Part shown: positions 55,801-64,000 of the stretch, one piece after another | How positions within the stretch are numbered: position 1 is the first letter of the stretch | Layout of the letters: each line of letters opens with the position of its first letter | DNA from: Lotus japonicus | Lineage: Eukaryota; Streptophyta; Magnoliopsida; Fabales; Fabaceae | Reading direction: 5' to 3' | NCBI RefSeq assembly: GCF_012489685.1 | Contig: NC_080045.1 | Span: 6,639,001-6,703,000, forward strand | Length of the DNA stretch: 64,000 nucleotides | Notes under the pieces: generated by a model | What the model was told of the DNA's origin: nothing | The model's database searches: none | What the model saw: the letters and a program-made list of their open reading frames with translations, nothing else | Translations under genes and position numbers: made by a program

Positions 55801-56446
55801 ATCCATAAAAGAGTAATACACACAGAATCCTCCTATACCTAACAGCAGCTGAGATTAGAATCCAGCTTCACAACATATATGCCAATTCTAAATTACTGCA
55901 ATTCGATTTCGATTTCGATTTCAATCATAGATAACCGCAATTCAAAACCACTATATCATTCACATATGAGTCATGCAACACACAAATATAAATAATTACA
56001 AGAAGAAGAAGTTGACCTGCATAATGCAGAGTTCTCCATTGCGACACAAGTCAACACCCTCGCAGTCAAAGCCAATGACTAGCTTCTTTTCCGGCGAGGG
56101 TTCCAGAAACTCAACAGGAAGTTGAGACGCAGCGGTCACAATATGAATCGGAACGCGCGATTCGTCGTCATCCAGAACCTTCTCACCTGATTCCAAATCG
56201 CACTCGTCAAAATTCAACAAACACTCACAAAGCACAAAAAACTCAATCAGGAAGAAAACAAAACGATCGAAAAACAGTGAACAGTTGTTTTGGTTTGTTT
56301 AAGCCCTAAATCGATGAAGAAAGACGAAAGTATATGAAATAGGAAGAGGAATTAGAGAAAAAGAGGAATCGCGAAAACGAACCAGGGTGAGGAATGTGTG
56401 TGAAGTAGGAAGGAGAGGGAGAGGGAGCGGGAGGAGAAGAAGCCAT
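49850..56446 (-). CDS. 3'-5' exonuclease-like (EXD1 type) plus KH domain protein
   Basis: Probably an RNA-binding protein of the family that includes Arabidopsis At2g25910. Minus-strand exons: 56446-56383, 56186-56017, 55266-55135, 54962-54912, 54096-54006, 53833-53787, 51890-51674, 50566-50437, 50299-50257, 49927-49850. They total about 340 aa. The DEDD-type nuclease fold lies at about 45-245: ExoI 'VIGFDCEGVDL' (Asp and Glu present), ExoII 'KVIHDCKRDSEALYFQF', 'VVDTQIAYSLIEEQEG', and an ExoIII region 'VRTAADDVRFLLYIYHQM'. There the usual catalytic Tyr or His four residues before the Asp is missing, as I recall it is in animal EXD1. The KH domain (about 270-330) has its GxxG loop in 'VIGKKGATILYIKES' and ends 'VRKAEAMIRGRFLDIK'. 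The first exon (MASSPPAPSPSPS) is small and Pro/Ser-rich. Whether the nuclease is active is unclear. Confidence 0.9.
52060..53560. other. Repeat-like material in the large intron of the exonuclease-KH gene
   Basis: 52060-52200 contains 'aagcttttgatccttgtata' and 'cgtcctcaccggaggtggtg', typical of repeat ends, but I found no inverted partner. 52970-53560 is GC-richer with overlapping open frames on both strands (53044-53445 plus, 53216-53532 minus). It ends 'cctcctcctctttctctttc', as if a first exon or captured host sequence. I do not recognise a protein in it. Confidence 0.35.
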
Positions 56447-56689
56447 GTGATCGAAACTCAAGAACCAACCACATCACAGTTTTCTCTACTTGGCTACTTG
56501 CAACTCTGCAATCAGAGCACTTTTTATATTTTTAAATGGGGGAATTTTTTACTCATTTTCCCTCGACTATTCAACATTTGGGAAATTTTATCTTGAGTGT
56601 AAATTTGTCTTATACAGACAGTAAATAAAAGAAAATATATTTATTTTTTTTAGTCCGAAAACCTTCACGAATTGATCTTTATACCTCAG
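56447..56689. other. Promoter region of the exonuclease-KH gene
   Basis: Short 5' flank between the minus-strand ATG and the LINE. AT-rich; no certain TATA box. Confidence 0.35.
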
Positions 56690-56955
56690 CAACCTTTTTT
56701 TCCACAGGTTCTGAAAAAGAACTCTCCTAGGGTTTGGGAGATGTGGCGGCGCTGACAGCCAATAACCTCTGTTGTCGGCGGCTTTGGGCTTTATAGCCGT
56801 GTTTTGTCAACGCCTGCACTCTTGCACCGTTTGACGTTTTCTTTATTTGGCTTTTTTAGCAACCTTCACACTTCACCGTTTCTTTATTTGGCTTTATAGT
56901 CGTGCTGCTTGGATGTTTCCATCGTCAGTTTTTGCATCTTCCACGACTGTTCTTT

Positions 56956-58086
56956 ATGGATCGTGGGAAGAAAGTGGTGCTATCTGGAACAGAAGCAGAG
57001 GTGCTCAATCTGAGGGTCCTCAAGGTCGATCCACGGCTTGGAAGGGATCTCTGGCTGGTCGGGAAACTTCTCTGCAAAGGGGAATTCAATGAGCGGACTT
57101 TCCGCAACATCTTTCACAACTTGTGGAAGTCCAGGAATGGGGTGGAGGTGAGGCAGATTGATCATAATCTCTTCACTTTCAAATTTAAGACGAAGCAAGA
57201 TAGGGACTCGGTGCTTTTCTCAGGTCCATGGTGTTTCAATCGTTACTCTGTGGTGCTGGAGGTACTTGACGTTAGCATCCATCCATCCAGGGTACCGTTG
57301 GCGCGACTTCCATTCTGGATTCATGTCTTTAATCTTCCATATGCATGCTGGTCCGAATCTGTGGCTAGGGCTCTGGGGAAGACTTTTGCAGGATATATTA
57401 CTTGGGATAGGAAAGGTAACAGGAAGCTAAGAGTCTATTTCAGGTTGAAGGTGTGGGTGGACATCACCATTCCTCTGAGGCGTGGCCAAGCTATGGCGGA
57501 TGAAGGGGGGAATCATATTGAGGTATATTTTAAGTATGAAAAATTGCATAATCATTGTTACAAGTGTGGTTTTCTGGATCATCTGGCAAAGGATTGCGAG
57601 CTAGAGGAAACTTTTGAGGGTGTCGACCCTCCCTATGGTAGCTTAAGGGCCGAAGATAGTGCATGGGACAATGATCCTGTGCTGAGGAATGAAGGGAAGC
57701 CCACTGCTCCCTCGTCCCGTGACCATACAGGGGATGGACAACATCATGACTCGGACTCAGGTGTTGATGTGGATGTTGATTTTGAATTGGCACAGTTGGA
57801 GAAGGAGGGCGGGAATGATTTCACCTTTGCAACTGGGACTGATCCGCATGTACCTTTGCCTAAGCAAGGAGCACAGTCAGATAGGGAACCAATAGGTACC
57901 CACACTCAGCAGGGAAATGGTAATGCATATGATGGTGGCCATAGGGATCACAGAAAGCGGTTAGGAGCTTCCTCTTCAGCTCCTGATCTGTCAGGGACAA
58001 GAGCCTCCCCTCCTTTGAAGAGACCTAATACTAATGATGGATTGGGATTGGCGGAGACTGCTGAGCAGTCCCGCCCACCTCAATGA
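56956..58086 (+). CDS. LINE ORF1: DUF4283 / CCHC zinc-knuckle gag-like protein
   Basis: RNA-binding protein of the LINE, 376 codons from the chosen ATG at 56956 (MDRGKKVVLSG); the open frame extends to an ATG at 56902. The N-terminal DUF4283-like fold (about 20-170) includes 'FTFKFKTKQDRDSVLFSG', 'PWCFNRYSVVLEV' and 'LPFWIHVFNLPYACWSE'. A zinc knuckle 'CYKCGFLDHLAKDC' (CX2CX4HX4C) follows at about 205. The tail is acidic and low-complexity ('DVDVDFELAQLEKEGG'). The frame is uninterrupted. Its stop TGA (58084-58086) overlaps the ORF2 ATG (58083) as ATGA, suggesting re-initiation. It could still be translated, but the element's ORF2 is broken. Confidence 0.85.
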   Translation: MDRGKKVVLSGTEAEVLNLRVLKVDPRLGRDLWLVGKLLCKGEFNERTFRNIFHNLWKSRNGVEVRQIDHNLFTFKFKTKQDRDSVLFSGPWCFNRYSVVLEVLDVSIHPSRVPLARLPFWIHVFNLPYACWSESVARALGKTFAGYITWDRKGNRKLRVYFRLKVWVDITIPLRRGQAMADEGGNHIEVYFKYEKLHNHCYKCGFLDHLAKDCELEETFEGVDPPYGSLRAEDSAWDNDPVLRNEGKPTAPSSRDHTGDGQHHDSDSGVDVDVDFELAQLEKEGGNDFTFATGTDPHVPLPKQGAQSDREPIGTHTQQGNGNAYDGGHRDHRKRLGASSSAPDLSGTRASPPLKRPNTNDGLGLAETAEQSRPPQ

Positions 58087-61000
58087 GGCTTTTAGCTTGG
58101 AACTGTCGTGGGCTTGGGAACCCAGGGACAGTTCATGTTCTTAAGAGGCTCATTGCCTCGGAAGCTCCCGATGTGGTCTTTGTTTCAGAGACCCGTAAAT
58201 CAACCCAAGAGATTTGTGCGATGCACCGATCTCTTGGGCTTTCTAATTTGTTTCCAATTGGTTGTGCAGGTACAGGGTGAGCGCGGGCTGGTGGCTTATG
58301 TCTCTTGTGGTCGGATGAGGTGGAGGTCCAGATTGTTCATGCCTCCCTTAACCATGTCCTCTGCATGGTGACACATCCACTTTCTCAAACTCCAGTGTAG
58401 GTTTTAGCGGTGTATGGGTTCCCGGATGAGCCAAACAAACACCGGACATGGGAGCTGATTTCTAGACTTAAGCCCCAGGATCCTTCGGTTCCTTGGGTGA
58501 TTTTAATGACATTTTGAACCCGGAGGAGAAACAAGGGGGTGGACCGGTAAATGTTCGCCGCCTCCAAGCTACTAACCATATTCTTTCTATGTGTGGTGTT
58601 TCTGATGCAGGTTTTCGCGGTTTTCGGTTTACTTGGTCAAATAAGCGCCAAGAGCCCCATACTATTCAGGAGCGCTTGGACTATACACTTATTAATGACA
58701 GTTGGAGAGCTATGTGGCCCGTGGTTGATGTGTCTCACTTGGCTAGGCACAAGTATGATCATAACCCAATCTTAGTTGCATGTTATCCTCGGCCACGAGG
58801 GGAGAAGCAGAAGAGGACACACATGTTCCGTTTTGAAGAAGTTTGGCTGGATCACAGTGATGAGTGTGCAGCGGTTATTGTATAGTCCTGGTCAACCTCT
58901 CAGGCTGGTATGGGTCAGAAGCTTGCTGAGGTGGGGTCAGTTCTTGACAGTTGGGGCCGGGAGCGGTTTGGCGATATTCCTAAGAAAGTAGCTGATAAAA
59001 AGAAAAAATTACAGGATTTACAGAGTAAGGTTCAGAATGAACAAGTGGTCAATGAAATGCGTGAGGTGGAAAAAGACCTTGATTTGCTTCTTGAGCAAGA
59101 AGAGATTTTATGGGCCCAACGCTCTAGGGCACTTTGGCTGAAGCATGGTGATCAAAATACAAGATTCTTTCACCAGAAGGCCTCTCAGCGTAGGAAGCGG
59201 AATACTATTGATGAGATTGCAGATGATAGGGGTACCAGGTGGATTGATGATCCTAACATATCCAGGGTACTCACTGAATATTTTGTGGAGTTGTTTACTA
59301 CCTCTAGCCCCTCTGAGATTGAAGAGGCTACGGGTCTGGTGGCGGGGCGCGTGTCACCGGCAATGGCTAACTATTTGCTTGCCCCTTTCACAAGGGAAGA
59401 TGTGGAGGAAGCCTTATTTCAAATGTATCCAAACAAAGCTCCTGGAGTTGATGGTCTCCCTGCTCTCTTCTTTCAGAAGTTCTGGCACATTGTGGGTGAT
59501 GATGTGGCACACTTCTGCCTTCAGGTCCTAAGCGGACATGTCTCTCCAGGTAACATTAACCAGACCCTGATTGTTTTAATTCCTAAGATTAAAAAGCCTA
59601 TGCATGCGAATCAATTCAGGCCTATTAGTTTGTGCAATGTCTTATTTAAATTAATTACAAAGACAATTGCAAATCGTTTGAAGCTTATTTTGCCTGATGT
59701 TATTAATGGACCTCAAAGTGCCTTTGTGCCTGGGCGTCTTATAACAGATAATGCTTTGATTGCCTATGAATGCTTTCACTTTATGAAGAAAAAATGCTCG
59801 GGCCGGAATGGCCATATGGCTCTAAAGCTTGATATGTCAAAAGCCTATGATAGGGTCGAATGGCCATTTTTACAGAGTGTGATGACCCATATGGGCTTCC
59901 CTCTTTCTTGGGTGAGACTTATTATGAGTTGTGTCACCACTATTCGCTTTCAGGTTATGTTGTATGGCAATCCACAAATGCCTTTTGATCCGGGGAGAGG
60001 ACTCTGCCAGGGGGATCCTCTTTCCCCATATTTATTCATTTTGTGTGGTGTTCTCTGCCTTGATTCAGAGGGAAATAGCACGCTCTACCCTTTCTGGCAT
60101 TAAAATTGCCCGTAATGCTCCTGTGATCTCACATCTTCTTTTTGCAGATGACAGTGTTATATTTGCGAAAGCAACCTTGGAGGAAGCGAATTCTGTTCAA
60201 CAAGTGCTTGCTTCTTATGAAAAGGTTTCAGGGCAGGTCATTAACCTTGACAAATCAATGCTTTCTTGTAGCCGAAATGTGCCTAGTTCCCGCTTCGATC
60301 AGCTCAAAAGGCTTTTGAATGTAAAGGCGGTGGAAAGCTATGATAAGTATTTGGGGCTTCCTACTATTATTGGTAAGTCTAAGACTCAAATATTTAATTT
60401 TGTTAAGGAACGGGTTTGGAAAAAACTAAAGGGTTGGAAGGAGAGCTCTCTCTCCAGAATGGGTAGGGAGGTTATGGTGAAGGCTGTGGCCCAAGCCATT
60501 CCTTCTTATGTGATGTCTTGTTTTATGCTTCCTGATGGTTTATGTGCAGACATAGAGCGGATGATTAGCAAGTTTTATTGGAGTGGAAATGCTTCCAAAC
60601 GGAGTATTCACTGGCTTAAGTGGGTTTGTGTCGCTCAAAGTTTGATGGTGGTGTGGGTTTTAGGGATTTCAAAGCTTTTAATATTGCTCTTGTTGGAAAA
60701 AATTGGTGGCGCCTCCAAAGGCAACCAGATACTTTGCTTGGCATATTGTTTAAGTCTGTGTACTTCCCTCAATCATCTATTTGTGCTGCAAAGAAAGGTA
60801 GTCGTCCTAGCTATGCTTGGACTAGTATCTTTCGCACTAAATGGGTGTTTGAGGAAGGGGCTCGTTGGAAGGTTGGCGATGGGAAAAACATTGATATATG
60901 GCATGACAAATGGCTTCCGGATGATTCTCCGCTTATCTGTAGGGAAGACCTTGCCCAGAGTGCAAACTTGACTATGGTTTCGCAGTTGCTTTTACCTGGC

Positions 61001-62170
61001 ACACAGGTGTGGAATAGGGATTTGGTGGAGATGATTTTTTGGCCTCCAATAGCAAAATTGATTCTCCAAATTCCCCTTGCGTTGACAGCTAAGAATGATG
61101 AGCTGTATTGGCCCCATACGGTTGATGGTTTGTATACGACGAAGTCAGGTTATGGTTTTATTAGGAAGCGGAAGATTTATCGCGCAGCGTCTTCTTTTAG
61201 TGCACATATTGCTCCTGTTAAGTTCTGGAAATCTCTGTGGCATGTCCAAGCTTTGCCTCGGTGCAAGGAGGTTGCTTGGAGGGCTGTGAGAGGCATTTTA
61301 CCAGTGAGGAAATTGTTGCAAATCCGTGGTGTTGATGTGGACGCAAGCTGTCCTTTTTGCCATGATACTCCTGAAACGATTGATCATGTGCTTCTCCAGT
61401 GCCCAGTTTCAGGTCGTTGGTGGTTCGCGATGGTGGGTGGCTTGCGGGTGCAACCTACTAGCATGGTCTTGAATTTCTTGCAACAGATTTTTGAGCTTCA
61501 TGACAGCAACTTGGAAGCTTTGTGTGTTTCGGTTTTGTGGGTGATTTGGGAAGCTCGAAACCGTTGTGTGTTCCAAGGGGTACAGCCGCAGGTTGATGAT
61601 CTGATGGCCCGATTGCAGATGATGGTGGCGCCCCCGCGTGCAGCAGCTCCTGTTCGTGAACGGTTTCTTCCGGCAGCTTGGATCCGACCACAGCACGACA
61701 TCATCAAGCTGAACTTCGACGGATCATGGAAGGAAGATCAAGCTGCTGGATTCGGTTGTGTGGGTCGCAATGCACACGGTCTGGTTATGGCAGCGGCGAC
61801 GACATTCCCCATTGATGCGCCCTCGCCTTTGATCGTTGAAGCCTTGGCTTTCCGTTGGTCTCTTTCACTTGCCGCTGATTTGTTCTTCATGGAGATCGTC
61901 TTGGAAACGGATTGCCTCAAACTTTTTGACGCTTGGAATAAGCCATTACATGGTGCTTCTTATTTTGTTTCAATTCTTAGAGATTGTAAGGATTTGGTTT
62001 CTCGCTTTCATAGTTTTAGCTTTTCTTTTGTCCGCCGATCCGGTAACTCTGTAGCTGATCACTTAGCTAAGAACTCCTCAAAGTACCCCAATTGTGTTTG
62101 GATTGAGGAGGTTCCGCCGGATTGTGCTCGTTTGGTTGTTTCTGATGTAACTGCCTCTATGGCTACTTAA
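58083..62170 (+). pseudogene. LINE ORF2: endonuclease, reverse transcriptase, RNase H (frame broken)
   Basis: Starts MRLLAWNCRGLGNPGTV, the APE-type endonuclease beginning. Lesions I can place: a stop or shift at 58278, a TAG near 58399, a shift near 58490 before 'GDFNDILNPEEKQ', a stop at 58883-58885, a shift near 60050 and another near 60630. The reverse transcriptase is otherwise well preserved: 'NKAPGVDGLPALFFQKFW', 'QFRPISLCNVLFKLI', 'ALKLDMSKAYDRVEW', 'LCQGDPLSPYLFIL' and the active-site 'HLLFADDSVIFAKA'. After the last shift come the zf-RVT finger 'CPFCHDTPETIDHVLLQC' and RNase H ('LNFDGSWKEDQAAGFG', 'VEALAFRWSLSLA', 'LETDCLKLF', 'VRRSGNSVADHLAK'), ending at 62170. The L1 (plant) clade is clear. 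Confidence 0.88.
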
Positions 62171-62224
62171 GCTCGTTTTAATAAATTTTCCAGTTTCAAA
62201 AAAAAAAAAGACCTTTCTCACTCA

Positions 62225-62280
62225 ATCTATATGTGTCATAATTCTTACCACTTGAGCTATCATTCAAGGACATAAGAAAA
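62225..62280 (-). repeat. SINE head fragment (minus)
   Basis: The minus strand reads 'ccttgaatgatagctcaagt' then 'ggtaagaatta', matching the head of the complete SINE at 28744 ('gaatgatagctcaagtggta'). It lies immediately after the LINE poly-A. Confidence 0.55.
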
Positions 62281-62468
62281 TATATTTAAGAGATAACAAA
62301 TGTTGATTTAAAATTTTAATGTTATATTTTCCGAATTATAAAAAAGACATAGTGAGTTTAAATTTTGATATATCCACACTACATATAACTACCTCTTCGT
62401 TTTCTTCTTCATCTAGCTGAGTTAGTTGATGTGGGAGCCTAAGGATGTTACTCGGTTCATCCTAGTGT

Positions 62469-62828
62469 TGAAGGAGGTCTAACTCAACCCAAAAGCTAGC
62501 TCAAGAGTTAAGGTTTGCACAACCATATATAAGCAATTGCTTGGCCATATCTCTAGCCAATGTGGGACTCTAACACACCCCCTCACGCACAGTGTAGAAC
62601 ATCTAGAGCGTGGAATGAAACGGGTGGCCCAAATATGGGAGGTCTCCACAACAAATGGATCTAGGATAGGGGCTCAGGCCCATGGTCAAACAACCATTGG
62701 CTCTGATACCATATTAGAAATTAGGAGGCCTAAACTCAACCACAAAAGCTAGCTCAAGAGTTAAGATTTGCACAACCATATATAAGCAATTGCTTGGCCA
62801 CATCTCTAGCCAATGTGGGACTCTAACA
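62469..62828 (-). mobile_element. TRIM retrotransposon with AGTGT target duplication
   Basis: Read on the minus strand: an LTR starts 'tgttagagtcccacattggc' at 62828 and runs to about 62713. Then comes the primer site 'tggtatcagagcc' (about 62710-62698), an internal part of about 120 bases, a purine tract 'gagggggtg', and a second LTR at 62575-62469. Both LTRs contain 'caattgcttatatatggttg'. AGTGT at 62464-62468 and 62829-62833 is the target duplication. This TRIM family is distinct from Cassandra and from the TRIM in the EPSIN intron. Confidence 0.8.
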
Positions 62829-62833
62829 AGTGT

Positions 62834-63550
62834 TGCTGATGATGTGCTTGGTTTTTCTCCCTCTAGGCCTGAGTGTCAGGTCTCATTTGAAGATGGTGGA
62901 TTGGTGGGGTCACTCAACATCAGCTCTTTGATGTGGCGGTTGGTTTGGTTGCGCCATCTTTAGATGCCATTGTTCCTGATGTTCCTTTTGCTTCACTTCC
63001 TCGCAGTAGAGGGCGTCCAAAAAAGGTCAAGAGAAATCGTAAGCCCCGTCATGTGTCATCGGTGACTTGTGTGGATTCGGTTGCGGATGATGGTGGAGGT
63101 ATCTCCTCGAGTGCGATCATGCCCTCAGTTCGCCCTGCTTTGCTGGATTCAGGGAGCGCTCCAGGTGGTCGTTACTGGACGCGAGCCAAGAAGACGTGGA
63201 TGATTGGCAAGCTTGTGGGTTGTACTTGGTGGGGACGAGGTGGCTATCCGCAGCTTGGCATAAGAAATGAAGGAGTGGTGGCCGCCCATAGTGACGATAT
63301 TGCTCTTGGTGTTGTCTTTGGTTCTAGTTTAGGTCTTTGGTTTTGCTTCCGTTGGTTTTTCTATTTTGTTCAGGGAGGTTCTTTTGTTTATATTTTTTAG
63401 GGTGGTTAAGTGATTGTGTATTTCTGTGGATGGTTGGAGATTTTCATTTTTGTTATCCTCATGGTCCTTTTCTCGAGCTTAGTCTATTCCTTCTTTATTA
63501 TAATTAATATATTTGGACTTCTAATAAAATCAGAATTGTATTTTTGAAAA
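62834..63550 (+). pseudogene. LINE gag-like C-terminal remnant with 3' UTR
   Basis: The plus frame encodes 'MAVGLVAPSLDAIVPDVP', a basic 'RSRGRPKKVKRNRKPRH' and 'GGRYWTRAKKTWMIGKLV'. It ends at 63400, followed by a T-rich tail with 'taataaaatcagaattgta'. The basic stretch plus TRAKK.W motif resembles the piece at 39000-39290 and the linker between gag and endonuclease in legume LINEs as I recall it. The TRIM at 62469-62828 inserted into this unit, whose beginning probably lies before 62464. Confidence 0.5.
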
Positions 63551-63653
63551 CAGATGTTATAGCGAGTCTTCTTCGAGTTGAGCGGGTGGGTGTCAGGTAG
63601 GGTCGATCAACTTTTGTTATGGCGAATCAACGTCAAGTATGGTGGGTAGACAC

Positions 63654-64000
63654 CTAGGCAGTCAGGTTTGCGCTAATTCTTGTAGGCAAAATGGACAGGT
63701 CGAATTTATGGTTTGGGGTCGTTGGTTTAGGCCAATTACAGGTATGTAAGAGCTTATATTCAGCCAATTCTTCCAAGAATCCTTTCAATTGAGTAAAATA
63801 CTGACTTACATACAATTTCCCTTGCCTCATAGTCATCAGATTCCTTTTTAGCTCAAAAGCCCTTGGGCCATTCTTCTATTCATACCTCTCCTTCAAGTAT
63901 CCCCAAATTTCTGAAGCAATAGTAAATGATGTTGGCCGTGAGGTCTTTCGAAATGGAATTCAGGATCCACGAAGAGACAATATTGTTGTTTCGTCTCTAA
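63654..64000 (-). pseudogene. Ty1-copia gag (UBN2) fragment, cut by the window edge
   Basis: Minus-strand frames encode 'SSWILNSISKDLTANII', then after a frame change 'EIWGYLKERYE', an in-frame stop, and 'NGPRAFELKRNLMTMRQ' with 'LYVSQYFTQLKGFLEEL'. These follow the order of the gag polypeptide of copia elements (UBN2 family). At least one frameshift and one stop make it non-functional. Its upstream part lies beyond position 64000. Confidence 0.8.

Larger units (their letters stand above)
56690..62210 (+). mobile_element. Nearly full-length L1-type LINE, inactivated
   Basis: It contains, in order, a 5' UTR, a gag-like ORF1, an ORF2 with endonuclease, reverse transcriptase, zinc finger and RNase H, and a 3' poly-A (about 62198-62209, after 'aataaattttccagtttc'). 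Total about 5.5 kb. ORF2 has several frame breaks, so it cannot act by itself. No convincing target duplication could be matched: 'gacctttctcactc' after the poly-A has only a weak counterpart near 56690. It sits just upstream of the exonuclease-KH gene, tail pointing away from it. Confidence 0.85.

Overview
This is nuclear DNA of a flowering plant, almost certainly a papilionoid legume. The genes are intron-rich with GT-AG (and two GC-AG) introns, the spacers are AT-rich, and the repeats look like legume families (MITEs, Cassandra and other TRIM retrotransposons, L1-type LINEs, Mutator-like elements). The species cannot be fixed from sequence alone. There is no bacterial, phage, CRISPR or operon structure.

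Five host genes can be assembled exon by exon, and in each the reading frame closes across every splice junction. (1) Positions 9960-16044, minus: a GH10 endo-1,4-beta-xylanase with three N-terminal CBM22 modules (about 930 aa, RXF12/XYN1 type). (2) 18409-24788, minus: an RluA-family RNA pseudouridine synthase with a putative organellar leader (about 475 aa). (3) 35562-37287, plus: an R2R3-MYB transcription factor (about 283 aa). (4) 41876-47635, plus: a clathrin adaptor EPSIN with an ENTH domain (about 560 aa). (5) 49850-56446, minus: a 3'-5' exonuclease-like domain joined to a KH domain (about 340 aa). These are unrelated housekeeping or regulatory genes and do not form a pathway or cluster.

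Most of the rest is transposon debris. 0-9 kb: MITEs, a Mutator-like element with long terminal inverted repeats carrying a broken plant-mobile-domain gene, SINE and LINE pieces. Introns of genes 1, 2, 4 and 5 hold further insertions, including a 9-bp-TSD Mutator MITE, a 1.6-kb Mutator-like element, and TRIM retrotransposons. 25-35 kb is gene-free: a 617-bp Mutator-like element with a tRNA-like core, a Ty1-copia-type LTR, a SINE with a perfect 21-bp target duplication, a complete Cassandra TRIM with 5S-rRNA-derived LTRs and target duplication ACTAC, a 36-bp minisatellite, and a CACTA end. 38-41 kb holds CACTA-like and LINE fragments. 56.7-62.2 kb is a nearly full-length but inactivated L1-type LINE. 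It is followed by another TRIM (TSD AGTGT), a gag-like remnant and, at the right edge, a broken Ty1-copia gag.

No convincing novel multi-gene system is present. The points worth following up are the transposon structures (TRIM diversity, possibly non-autonomous LINE derivatives, the element-bounded hairpin), the exonuclease-KH protein that lacks the usual ExoIII tyrosine, and the GC-AG introns.
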